Notes under the pieces: generated by a model
Database searches by the model: none
The model's input: only the letters and a program-made list of their open reading frames with translations
What the model was told of the DNA's origin: nothing
Made by a program: the position numbers and the translations under genes
Shown: positions 54,082 to 64,000 of the stretch, one piece after another
Position numbering within the stretch: the first letter of the stretch is position 1
Layout: each line of letters opens with the position of its first letter
From: Rebecca billardiae RCC1528
Taxonomy: Eukaryota; Haptophyta
DNA: 64,000 bases
Reading direction: 5' to 3'
Assembly (NCBI GenBank): GCA_965240325.2
Contig: OZ251223.1
Span: 3,968,001 to 4,032,000 of the forward strand

Positions 54082-55707
54082 ATGGCGGCGCGTGACGCTT
54101 GTGCGGCCGATGTGCATGCTGCCACGTCGCGCATGGCGAATCGCGCGATCTCGCTCGATGCGCTCTTCCGGGTTCGCGGTCTACGACTCGTGCGGCGCCA
54201 AAAGTGGAAGGCCCTCGCTTTCTGGCACCTGCATGACAGCCGCGGAGAGAGGGTGTTTGCGGTGCTCGACGCCACCTTCCTCACAGCCGCGGATGCCGAG
54301 GGCCAGGGCAGCGAGTCCGGCGACATCCTGAACCTTTGTGGCTACGCCGAGCATCGTGACGGCTGGTCCGCCTGCCTGCGCGTCACCGCTCTCGAGCGCG
54401 TGCTCGGCTTCCGCGAGGCGCATCCAGGCTGGACGTTCCTCGCAGACTTTGCGCCTGCTCGCGGGAACGTCGTCGTGCAGTGCCCCAGGTCGCACGCCCA
54501 GCGCGTGCTCGAGCACTTGGTGTCCGTCGCCTGCCCCGTCGCGTGCGACTTCCGGGGGCTGTCGCACTCGCCTGCCGGCAGGCTTGGCACCAAGGATCGC
54601 GGCGTCGTGCTCGAGTGCCCACAGCCCGCAGAGCTGGCAGCAGAGTGCGCGCAGAACTCGTTGCTCGCACGCGTGGGCGCCCGCGTGCTCTGCGTGCCCG
54701 AGTGCGCGCTCACCCTCGACGAGGCCTCAGCAGCCATCTCACGCGCGGCAAGCCGCCTGCCAGCCCGATCTGTGCGCATCGTCGCCTTCCCTCGATCGCT
54801 CGCCGACGCGGTGGCCATTGCGCTCGAGGCTGGCGGAACTCGCGTGGCGGCCACTGGGTTCGACGCGGTCGCTTCGATCGCGTGGAGCAACGGCCTCTTC
54901 CTCTGGGGCGTGCTGCGCGCTGACGAGGCCAGCGCCATCGGTTCGCCTCTGCCCACGCGAACCCTTGCGCCCACGGCTTCGCGAGCGTACTTCAAGCTCA
55001 GGGAGGCGCTAGGGCTGCATCGAGAGCGGCCCGATGCGCAGCCGGCGCACGCGTGTGCGCTGGCGGGCGTGCACGCGCTCGACCTCGGCGCCGCCCCCGG
55101 CGGCTGGTCTTCATGCCTCGGACAGCACGGCTGCGCGCGCGTGTGCGCCGTTGACCCCGCCGAGTTGGACCCGGCGGTGAGCGCGCTGCCATGCGTGGAG
55201 CACCTGCGGATGCGTGCGGACGAGGCGTCTCGTGTGCTGCGCTCCGCGTGTGCGCGCCCATTCGACCTGCTCGTGTGCGACATGAACGTGTCGCCCCTGC
55301 GCGCCGTCGAGCTGATCGCGCCGCTCAACGCTCTCGTGCGGCCTGGTGGTCGGCTTGTGCTCACCCTCAAGCGCTGGGAGAAGGGCGAGCGTGCCGCACA
55401 GCTCGCCGAGCGCACGGCGCTGCGAGCGCTCTGGCCAGCTTGGCATTCCCTGGAGCTCGTGCATCTGTGTGCCAACACGCCGCACGAGCGCACTGTGCTC
55501 GCGATGAAGCGCAGGCACGCACTCCCGCCCGCGCTCACACCGTGGGTGCTCAACCTGCTGAGTGCGTGGGCCCATGCTGGCGGCCAGGCGGGTTGGCGGG
55601 CAGCGGCAGCACGAGGTCTGGGTCTCGCCGCGGGCACCGCCGCTCTCGCCGCGATAGCAACCGGCTGTGCAGGCTGCGCCGCCGTTCGCGGCCACTCCCG
55701 GGGCTAA
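54082..55707 (+). CDS. FtsJ/RrmJ-family RNA 2'-O-methyltransferase, RlmM-like
   Basis: 541 residues from the ATG at 54082; the frame is open upstream but without ATG. The catalytic domain occupies the C-terminal half: RAYFKLREAL (K305), the SAM motif DLGAAPGGWSS (from 334), CDMNV (D400), LTLKRWE (K430) and NTPHERTV (E469). These give the K-D-K-E tetrad of the RrmJ/FtsJ fold, spaced as expected. The N-terminal 300 residues resemble the substrate-binding half of bacterial RlmM, which methylates 23S rRNA, though this comparison is by layout only. The target RNA and compartment are unknown. It diverges from the channel gene with 266 bp between ATGs. Single exon. Confidence 0.85.
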   Translation: MAARDACAADVHAATSRMANRAISLDALFRVRGLRLVRRQKWKALAFWHLHDSRGERVFAVLDATFLTAADAEGQGSESGDILNLCGYAEHRDGWSACLRVTALERVLGFREAHPGWTFLADFAPARGNVVVQCPRSHAQRVLEHLVSVACPVACDFRGLSHSPAGRLGTKDRGVVLECPQPAELAAECAQNSLLARVGARVLCVPECALTLDEASAAISRAASRLPARSVRIVAFPRSLADAVAIALEAGGTRVAATGFDAVASIAWSNGLFLWGVLRADEASAIGSPLPTRTLAPTASRAYFKLREALGLHRERPDAQPAHACALAGVHALDLGAAPGGWSSCLGQHGCARVCAVDPAELDPAVSALPCVEHLRMRADEASRVLRSACARPFDLLVCDMNVSPLRAVELIAPLNALVRPGGRLVLTLKRWEKGERAAQLAERTALRALWPAWHSLELVHLCANTPHERTVLAMKRRHALPPALTPWVLNLLSAWAHAGGQAGWRAAAARGLGLAAGTAALAAIATGCAGCAAVRGHSRG

Positions 55708-55958
55708 TACTTACTGCTACTACGATATAAGTAGGGCGGATTCTAATAAGTCGATCTGTACGATCCGATAGCTGACTTGCAGAAGCAAGCCCTCATCATC
55801 ATGCCCACGTAACGTTGTCGTCAGACGTCCGGACCGGTACTGTCAGTCCCCGAGACCCCGACGATTCGCAGGCGTGACGGCGGCATCAGAATGATATGAT
55901 GATGATGGTCAACGAGAAGTTTCAGTAGTGAGACTGAGAGTGCCGTGAGTGCAGAGTG

Positions 55959-56041
<83 letters not shown>

Positions 56042-56281
56042 ATATAATATATATATATATAATATATATATAATATTATTTATATATACTATAGTAGCTA
56101 GCTAGTAGTCTTATTGATAATTTCATCATATATATATATATATATATATATAATCGCGCGATGACTCATGCCGATTTAACTCACTCTCAGACTATTCTGT
56201 ATTCAGTGCCATGAAGTAATTTCACTGCTGTGGCATCAGCTATACGCACTTATTCTCACTTGCGGAAGCCGCCAGCTCGCC
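55708..56281. repeat. AT-rich spacer with long (TA)n tracts
   Basis: (TA)n at about 55961-56030 with interruptions to 56095, and again at 56128-56152. It lies between the FtsJ gene and the 3' end of VPS28. No gene. Confidence 0.85.
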
Positions 56282-56899
56282 TCACTGTTGGAGACTCCTA
56301 TGAAACTCGTTGTACCCTGACTCGAGGTCAAAGAGGCACTGGCGCACCTGCTCCTCGCTGAGCGCGTCGCTTGCCTGCATCGCACGCAGCACCTGCAACC
56401 ACGAGCGCACCTTCTCCTTGGCCTCAAAGTTTGGGGGGAGGGTGGGAATCTTGTTGATCGCCGCCATCAGGTCGCTGAGATGCGGTTGCAGCTGATCGAC
56501 GTCGACCATGCCCAGCTTGAGCGCGTCCATCGCCGTGATGAAGTGCTGTACAGTCTCAGCTACAGCCACGTGCAGCTTGCCGCTTGCGTTCTCACCGCCA
56601 CGCATGTACTCGACGGTGGCAGGCACTCCAATCTCGAGTAGGCGATGGCGCGCCGCAGGGCAGGTCATCTCGTACCGCTGCATGAACTCAGGGACGCTCA
56701 GCCCGTCGATCATGTGCTCCAGCGTCTTGAACTGCCCGATCAGCTTCCGACACTCGTCCGAGTACTGAGACGCGTCGATGGAGTCGCGCACGTAGGCCTT
56801 CTCCAGGGCCTCCACGGTGGAGATGATGCTGAACAGGTCCGCCTGTGACTCCAGCCTCTCTCGGCGCTGCTGCTCCTCCCAGGACAGCTCACCGCGCAT
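56282..56899 (-). CDS. VPS28: ESCRT-I subunit VPS28
   Basis: 205 residues from the ATG at 56899, close to the family length of 210-220; the frame remains open to 57121 but that would overlap the divergent neighbour. The N-terminal core has FSIISTVEALEKAYVRDSID and YSDECRKLIGQFKTL, which bind VPS23/TSG101. The C-terminal four-helix bundle includes VAVAETVQHFITAMDALKLG, VDQLQPHLSDLMAAINKIP, KVRSWLQVLRAMQASDALSE and RQCLFDLESGYNEFHRSL. ESCRT-I sorts ubiquitinated membrane proteins into multivesicular bodies, and the C-terminal domain recruits ESCRT-II. No introns. Confidence 0.95.
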   Translation of the reverse strand: MRGELSWEEQQRRERLESQADLFSIISTVEALEKAYVRDSIDASQYSDECRKLIGQFKTLEHMIDGLSVPEFMQRYEMTCPAARHRLLEIGVPATVEYMRGGENASGKLHVAVAETVQHFITAMDALKLGMVDVDQLQPHLSDLMAAINKIPTLPPNFEAKEKVRSWLQVLRAMQASDALSEEQVRQCLFDLESGYNEFHRSLQQ

Positions 56900-57065
56900 C
56901 GTCTCCACGTCCGCGGCCGCAGGGCCAGTGACTCCGCGTCCCCCGGTGCTGCTGCAGCGCCTGGCGATCCGGGAAGTTGGTCTTGTCTGCGGACGACGCT
57001 CAACCAAGCGGAAGGGCCTTGGCTCAACACGGTGGCGGACGCTTTCCGCCGACACCGCGGCAGCC
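56900..57065. promoter_or_regulatory. Putative bidirectional promoter, VPS28 / MEA1-like
   Basis: 166 bp between divergent start codons; contains GATCCGGGAAG. No TATA box. Function inferred from position. Confidence 0.45.
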
Positions 57066-57651
57066 ATGACGGCTGGGGCTGGGCAAGATTTGCACGCGTC
57101 CCTCGCGGACTTGGCGCTCACCAGTCTCGAGGCCGACTACCTCCAAACCGTCGCCGCCACGCGCCATCCAGCAGTTGCGGACTTCTCGCACGCGGAGATG
57201 GAGGAGGAGGGGTACCAGCCGCTCGCGGACGACGACGATGACGACTGGGAGCACGACCGAAGTGACGGCCGTATCGTGACCGCTGTGGACAATAGCGATG
57301 TGGAGGACGCGTCTCCAGCGGTCATGGCGCCACCCGTCGGGCAAGAAGACGACTTTGGTGAATTTGAGACCGCTCCCGCATCGGAGGCTACCTACGCACC
57401 TCGTGACATTGAGATGACTGAAGGTGCGACTGTGCGTCCGCCCTGCCCAAACGCGCCACTTGTCGCCCGTGCGCGTACTCACATCGATGCGCGCACACCG
57501 CTCCCCCACGCGATCAGAGCACCGCAAGCTCATCACAAACATCATGTCGGGCATCACGCTCAAGGACGCGCCGGCATGGGCATCCAACTTTGGTGCGGCC
57601 CCGCTGGCTTCGGGCACTGCACACACGCGCGGCGCAGGGTCGTCGAGCTGA
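57066..57651 (+). CDS. MEA1-like small acidic protein
   Basis: Exons 57066-57423 and 57518-57651 give 163 residues. The centre has EMEEEGYQPLADDDDDDWE, the acidic GYQPL block of male-enhanced antigen 1. The C-terminal exon reads KLITNIMSGITLKDAPAWAS, matching the short helix ending PAWA that closes MEA1. Between them lies DDFGEFETAP, which resembles the DFG-F motifs that bind the gamma-adaptin ear. The intron (GTGCGA...GATCAG, 94 bp) restores frame. The function of MEA1 proteins is poorly known. The family match rests on two short blocks, so it is moderate. It diverges from VPS28. Confidence 0.6.
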
Positions 57652-58549
<898 letters not shown>

Positions 58550-59998
58550 TCATCGCAGGGGCAGCGCGCGGTCGAGCGGCTGCTCGACGCGCCCAGCAGC
58601 GGGCGCCGCTGCGAGCGCCTCGTACTCGCTGATGAGCGCGGTCACGTTCTCGCGCGCGGCGTCGAAGCGGGCCATGTCGAGGTACTGCGTGTAGTGGTGC
58701 ACGTGCGCCTTCCGGCGGTACAGCCGGTCGAAGCGTGCGCGGTGCTCTGCGAGGACCGAGCCAAACGCGCAGTTGTTGAAGAGCGCGAGCACGGCGTGCT
58801 GCTGCCCGACCGGCGGCACGGCGCAGAGGCCCACCTTGAACCCGTCCTCGTTCCAGTGGATCATGTCGAGCTGGGCGCGCAGCCGGTCCAGGTTGCGCGA
58901 CACCTCCGACACGTTCACGTCGCCGCGCACGAGCACGGCCGCCGCGAGGTGCTGCGCGCGCGGCGCGCGGCGCACGTCGAGCAGCAGGCTGTCGCGCGCA
59001 AACGCGTCGCTGAACATCTGGTCGACGCGCGCGAGCGACTGGCCGCCCGCGCGCGCGGGCGCGCCGAGCGGTGCCATCGCGGAGAGCAGGAAGTGCATGC
59101 GCGGGAAGGGCACGAGGTTGGTCGTGATCTCGTTTAAATCCACGTTGAGCGAGCCCTCGAAGCGCATGCCCGCCGTCAGGTTGGCGAGCAGCGAGGCCAC
59201 GACGTTGTTCACCTCGTCGAACGCGCGCGGCTTGGCGGACGGGTCGCCGCCGTTGGCGAGCGTCGCGCCGCCCGCGGCGGCGGCCGTGGTGCCCGCGGCG
59301 GGGCCGCCGGGCGGGCGGCGGTGTGCACGCGCGCAGATCGCCGCAAGCGCGCCGTTGTCCGCCGGCAGCACGCAATCCGCGTGCTCGATCAGCTGGTCGA
59401 GCGCCAGCATCGTGTTGTACGGCGAGGTGATCACGTCGTCGTCCTCTGCGGGGAAGAGGCACGTGACGAAGCGGTACACCTCGGGGAACTCGTCGGCGAG
59501 GAGCGGGAGCAGGTATGTGCCGAGCCCCGAGCCGGTGCCCCCGCCCATCGAGTGGATGAGCGAGAAGCACTGCAGCGAGTCGCAGAAGTTGGCCGCGCGC
59601 CGCAGCTTGTCCACAATCTCTGCCGCGTACTGCGGCCCGTACACCTCGTGGCCGTGCGCCCAGTTGTTGCCCGCGCCCGAGACGGAGGTGATGCGCTGGC
59701 GCACATCGAAAATATCCGCGAGGGGACCGCGCTCCAGCTGGTTGACCACCCCCTCCTCCATGTCGACGAGGACTGCGCGCGCCTTGAGCGTGCGGATCGG
59801 CAGCGTGCCGTTGCCGATCGGGATGTCGGCCGGGTCGTCATACCGCGAGTCCACGTTGCGGAAGAAGGAGGACAGCGGCTCGTCGTACACGCCCCGCGCG
59901 TTCGCGCTGGCGTGCTCGCGCAGCGCCAGGTCCCAGAACCGGCAACCGACCTGGTTGCCGCACTGGCCGACCTGCACCGTGATCAGCTCGCGCGGCAT
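58550..59998 (-). CDS. TUBE1: Epsilon-tubulin
   Basis: 482 residues, single exon, close to the human length. It starts MPRELITVQVGQCGNQVGCR followed by FWDLALREHA, the epsilon form of the tubulin start. LKARAVLVDMEEGVVNQL, SGAGNNWAHGHEVYG and the GTP loop HSMGGGTGSGLGTY follow. EDDDVITSPYNTMLALDQL, RFEGSLNVDLNEITTNLVPF and DQMFSDAFARDSLLLD are diagnostic. WNEDGFKVGLCAVPPVGQQH closes the core. An Ala/Gly/Pro-rich loop replaces the variable segment at about 235-275. Epsilon-tubulin is needed for triplet microtubules of centrioles and basal bodies, so the organism should build flagella. Confidence 0.97.
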   Translation of the reverse strand: MPRELITVQVGQCGNQVGCRFWDLALREHASANARGVYDEPLSSFFRNVDSRYDDPADIPIGNGTLPIRTLKARAVLVDMEEGVVNQLERGPLADIFDVRQRITSVSGAGNNWAHGHEVYGPQYAAEIVDKLRRAANFCDSLQCFSLIHSMGGGTGSGLGTYLLPLLADEFPEVYRFVTCLFPAEDDDVITSPYNTMLALDQLIEHADCVLPADNGALAAICARAHRRPPGGPAAGTTAAAAGGATLANGGDPSAKPRAFDEVNNVVASLLANLTAGMRFEGSLNVDLNEITTNLVPFPRMHFLLSAMAPLGAPARAGGQSLARVDQMFSDAFARDSLLLDVRRAPRAQHLAAAVLVRGDVNVSEVSRNLDRLRAQLDMIHWNEDGFKVGLCAVPPVGQQHAVLALFNNCAFGSVLAEHRARFDRLYRRKAHVHHYTQYLDMARFDAARENVTALISEYEALAAAPAAGRVEQPLDRALPLR

Positions 59999-62164
59999 GC
60001 TGACGACCGTTGGGCATTTTCGAGCAGACCGCCACGAGTTTATTTTTTTTCTTCTGCTGTCAGCCTGTGCAGACGAACAGTTCCATCATCCATCATTCCA
60101 TGCTCTGTCAGAGCTCAAGCCGCGCAGCTCAGGTGGATCGCGCTCTGACAGCAGCTCAAGGCCGCGCTCAGGCAATCCGATCGCGGTGCAGGCTATGCTC
60201 TGCCACCAACGCCGACTTCGTGTCGACGATCGGGCACTGCCGCCGACGAATCAGGACGGACCCGCGTCGTCCTACCTGCGGCCGGTGTCCGGTTCCGAAA
60301 TCATCATATCAATCAGAATGGGTCAAGGGTTGAACTAAGAACTTGAAGGGTGGCTCCGCCGCTCCGGTGCCGGCTCCCGGGCCGGCCGGGCCCGGCTCCT
60401 CGGGCTCCTGCCGGTCCTGCCCCGCCTGGCAGCCGCGTCTCGCACTTCGCAGTCGGGCACACCTTGACTGCCCCCCAGCCCCGTTTTTGGCCGCACGATT
60501 GCGAATCTCAGAGTTACTTGGCCAGTCAATGTTTAGAGTTTTGAAGAAGGCGAAAGACTATCTGGCGGCCGAAACGAGGGACGGCTGTCCCGATGGCGTT
60601 CCGGCCGCGAAGTCCGCCGGTGCCTTGCACGAGGGCGGCCGATCAGTGGCGCCTAGCCCGGTCGTCCGCGCGGTTGCGTCAGCGTACGCGCCATGTGTGT
60701 GCCCCCCGCTGTCACGGCATGTTGTGCGCCAGCACCGTGGGAGCTCCTCGCCTGTTCCTGTCACTCACGGCCAAGCGACGGTGCAGAGATCTTCAGTCCG
60801 AGCCCGCGACTGCTGAACTTCTGTGATACGTGTGCGAATCCTTGCAGAAAAGCACGCTCTGCTCCCGCAAATCTACCTGGCGAACGTGCGCTGGTGTCAA
60901 TGCTTCACGCAGTGCACAAATGCCATGGCGAATCAGTCTTCCCTGCGTGTCACAGGCCTTGGCGTTTGCACAACGACAAGCTAACGGAGACGAGTCCCGA
61001 CGAGCTGCGTATGGCTGTGGTCGCATGTAGTGTGGGCGTCGAACGCCGGAGAAGGTGGTGGCTGAAGGCGATAGAAGTATGCTCTCCCATCGGGTACAAG
61101 CCAGGCTTGGAAGACGTCTGCTTGCATCACACACACAGCTTACGCCGACCCGTGCGACGTGAAGCGCCTCAAGCGTGACGGAAGCAACCCAAGGTGCGCG
61201 CAAGGCGTGAGGAGCAGGGTGATCTAACCTTACGCGGGCCTGCTCATCTAGCAGCGCACTCAGTAGATCGCCCCCGTCCTCAGGCGCACGATGACCACCG
61301 AATCGTGAATGTGTAGACGCTGACGCGTGCCAGCTTGCGGCGAGCAGCGACCAGTGCCGCGGACTCGGGCCTCGCGCAAGAACAAGCAGGTTCTTTTGGC
61401 GCGGAGGACGCTAGCATGACCTGCACGTACAGCGGGGAGATTGTTTGCAAGGCGTGCCCTACATACAGCTCGCGTGCCCCTCAGATATCCCGCGCGGAGA
61501 ACGTCAGCAGCCCAGCATCGCAGTCCGCGCCGCAGCCCCAACCACTCAGCTCCGCCCCTCGCCCACCACGAGACGGCGAGATACCGACGTTCGCGAAGTG
61601 GAACGGAGCGAGCATCTATTTCCGATTGGGGCTCACGGGGGCCGATGTGATCATTTTTCATTGAGCGAAGCCCGAGCTGGCTTCCCATTGGACGGATTGG
61701 CGGCTGCGCTACTCCGCAAGGCGAAACACTTACAGCTTCACATCCCGAAAATGCAAGTTTGGACAATAGAGTGAGGCACCCTCCTCCAATGAAATTGCTG
61801 AAAATCCCGACGAAACTTTACTCGCACGTGCGGGTACACGCAATCTCCGGGAGATGTGGCCATTTCCGCCCACTGGGGCCATTCAAGGTGGGGCGCCCGC
61901 AGGGTGCGCGGCATTACGGTACCGCATTACGAACGGCGGAACGGGCTGCAGCTCCATTGTCAGTCCAGGATGCACCCGGACCCGCCTCACAAACAATAAA
62001 CATGAAACAAGCAAGACACATTGTCAATCAGTAATCACATACACAATCAGACTGTCTTCAGTCTGACAGACAACTTGCTTGCAGTAAGTGAGTAGCCCGC
62101 CGCCATATTGATTGACGATCAGCCTCGATCATCAGACTCACAGTACAGTATGCACGCGCGCGCT
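59999..62164. other. Long intergenic region without recognised genes
   Basis: Over 2 kb. It starts with a T-rich stretch (60040-60055) upstream of epsilon-tubulin. At 60258-60300 the words ACGAATCAGGACGG and CCGCGTCGTCCTACCTG repeat a dispersed family seen at 45395. From 60480 to 62100 the GC content is lower than in the genes and frames of up to 168 codons occur on both strands with no domain or clear start. Decayed gene sequence is possible. Confidence 0.45.
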
Positions 62165-63988
62165 TCACTGCTGGTCGGACGAAGACGCCGAATTCGGCGC
62201 GCGACGGCGAGACGCGCGCAGCGTGGGCGCGACACAGAAAGGCGTGGGCTGCGCGAGCGACAGTGGCATGCGAGGTGAGGCGCCGTGACGCATAGACGCG
62301 GCGGAGGCTGGAGAGGCCCGAGATGGCGTGGCGACGGCCACCATCCTCGAGCCGTGAGGGCTCGCACCCTCCTCGGACGTGCCCAGCGCCGCGGCCTCAA
62401 TGCCCGCGCGCGCGCCCTCAAAGCTGCACGGGCTGCGCGGCGCGCTGCCGATGATGGGGCTGCCGTTGCCGTCCACGGGCTTGAGCACGTGCGCCAGCCG
62501 GTGCGCGGCGAGCTCGAGCACCTGCGCGCACGTCGCGAGGGCGGCGCGCGCCGGGTTCGGGAGAATGCGCATCGCGTCAGCTCCCAGCCGGCGGTGCTGC
62601 CGCCACCGCGAGCGCGCGGGGCGGCCGGTCGCCGCGCGGGCGGCGCGGCCGAACTCGCGAGCGCCGTCACCTGCCTCTCGCCGTGCGCGCCGTCCAGCTG
62701 GCTGCGCATGCGCTCGTTGTCGAGCACGAGCTCCTCGCCTTGCTGCCTGAGCGCGCCGAGCTGCGCGCGCAGCTCGCGCTCGACGCCCTCGCTCTCCGCC
62801 AGCTCTGTGCGCAGCACCTCACACGCCACGCCCGCCTCGACGGCCGAGCCCGAGCCAGCGGCGCCGCACGCGGTGGGCGGGCACGACCACGACCTCGCTC
62901 CGGAGGAGAGGCACGCCGCGGCCGAGCTGGGCGCGGGGGTGGCCTCGGCGGCCACGGCCGACAGCCGTGCCGACGACGCGCGCGGGGGCGACGACTCGCC
63001 CCCCGCCCCGCCAAACAGCCCGTGGTGCGACGCAGCGAGCGCCTCGAGCAGGTCGCTGCCACTTGAGCTGCGACTGGGCCGCGCAGAGTCGGCGTCGTTC
63101 TCCTTGAAGGGCGAGTAGCCGTCGACCCCGTCCTGCGCGGCGGCGGCGGCGGGGGGGGGCGGTCGCGCGCGCCGGGCGCGTGAGCGTGCGCGCGCGCGGC
63201 CCGCGCGGCCGCGCACGCCGCCCTCCTCCGCCGCCGCGCCGCGCGCGCACCTGCAGCGCCTGCGCGTGCACGCGCACAAGCTCAAGTTGCTCGAGCGCCG
63301 ACTCGCGCTCGTGCGCGCACTGCCGCGCGTACTCCTCCCACTGGCCGCAGGAGACGATCGCGTCGTGCGCGCGGTCGTCGAGCTCGAGCTCGAGCCTGAC
63401 GGTGCGCGCTTCGCGCAGGCACAGCTCCCGCTCCGCGCGGTCCAGGTGTGCGCGCCGGCGCGCGAGCGAGTGCCACAGCACGACGGCCGCCGCGAGCGCT
63501 CCCACGCACAGGCCGAGTGCAAAGGACCGCCACGCGGCGAGGGACGGACGAAGCGCCGCGCCACGCGAGCGCGCGAGAGGTGGACGGATAGCGCGGGGGC
63601 GCTCCGGCTCGAGGAGCGACGCCTCCGCGAGCGCCCCGTCCTCAGTTGGCACGCGGTTGCTCGGGTGGGGCCGTTCGTGCCAGTGGCAGACGTTGTGTGA
63701 CGCGCGCCCTGCCGCGGCAAGCCGCGGGGCGGGGACGGGCGCACTTGCGAGGGTGGGTGCGAGAGTGGATGTGGGCGCATCGCTCGCCGCGTTCGCCACT
63801 CCCACGCCGGCTGCCGCCGCCATCTGCTCGACGCGGCCGGTGCGCAGCATTGTGGGCAGAGCGATGACTGCCGTCAGGAAGAGCACGCCGTAGCCGAGGT
63901 GCAGGGCGAGCGGCGGGTGGCGCGCGGCGTGGAGGTACGGCGCCTTTGGGTGTGTGCGGAGGCGCGTCGAGTAGCCATGGCGCTTCAT
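62165..63988 (-). CDS. Coiled-coil membrane protein, unknown function
   Basis: Three phase-0 exons, 63988-63251, 63132-62671 and 62596-62165, give 543 residues. One helix lies at about 30-50 (LGYGVLFLTAVIALPTML) and a second at about 153-170 (FALGLCVGALAAAVVLWHSL). It is followed by a coiled coil rich in Arg, Glu and Leu (RAERELCLREARTVRLELEL and onwards). Exon 2 adds SPFKENDADS and another coiled coil (LRTELAESEGVERELRAQLG). Exon 3 begins HRRLGADAMRILPNPARAAL and includes VLELAAHRLAHVLKPVDGNG. Introns are 118 bp (GTGCGC...GCGCAG) and 74 bp (GTGACG...GGCAG). No family recognised. Upstream exons may lie beyond the window edge. Confidence 0.6.
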
Positions 63989-64000
63989 CGCGGGCCCTCG

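Noticed and set aside
56900-57121. N-terminal extension of VPS28 to 57121
   Set aside because: It overlaps the divergent MEA1-like start and has no resemblance to VPS28 N-termini; the ATG at 56899 gives the usual length.
60343-61766. Several 130-168-codon frames on both strands
   Set aside because: No domains, no consistent start context and overlapping each other; left as unexplained intergenic sequence.
62165-62572. Separate short gene starting at the ATG at 62572
   Set aside because: It is better explained as the third exon of the coiled-coil gene, joined in phase 0 at 62596.

Overview
This is nuclear DNA from a unicellular eukaryote, most likely a haptophyte alga of the Emiliania/Gephyrocapsa kind. 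Coding sequence is very GC-rich. Genes are packed back to back and broken by short GC-rich introns of about 75-280 bp, many running from GTGCGC or GTACGC to GCGCAG. The intergenic DNA is AT-rich, full of microsatellites and repetitive. Epsilon-tubulin points to centrioles or basal bodies, and a plant-type DYRK kinase fits an alga. The species itself is inference: no rRNA, tRNA or organelle gene is present to fix it.

Layout. 1-7.2 kb: a PITH-domain gene cut by the window edge, a 2-oxoglutarate oxygenase, a NEIL1-like DNA glycosylase with a nested GRF zinc finger and a C-terminal RRM, and a secreted protein. 7.2-17.7 kb: microsatellites, a cyclophilin, cornichon and three families of inverted-repeat elements. 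18-25 kb: DYRK kinase, a polytopic membrane protein and a PC-esterase-like Golgi protein. 25.4-32.9 kb: a five-exon, four-domain voltage-gated channel with an EEEE pore. 33-36.9 kb: a DUF4211 gene and second copies of two repeat families. 37.3-49.4 kb: PSMB3, a USP12/46 deubiquitinase, a small membrane protein, a CXC (Tesmin/TSO1) protein, a COX5B-like subunit without cysteines, an unknown protein and an LSm10-like protein. 50-64 kb: a cyclic-nucleotide-domain channel, an FtsJ-family RNA methyltransferase, VPS28, a MEA1-like protein, epsilon-tubulin and a coiled-coil membrane protein.

The genes do not form one pathway. They are housekeeping and signalling genes in a compact genome, frequently in divergent pairs. 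Four such pairs have start codons separated by 165-168 bp. The least ordinary items are the rebuilt NEIL1-like glycosylase, a family of 96-bp palindromes arranged as compound elements with 5-bp target duplications, a fresh element with 418-bp terminal inverted repeats beside cornichon, and introns whose two ends could pair with each other. Exon boundaries were worked out by hand from reading frame and family alignment. They are strong where a motif is rebuilt across the junction and weaker at N-termini.
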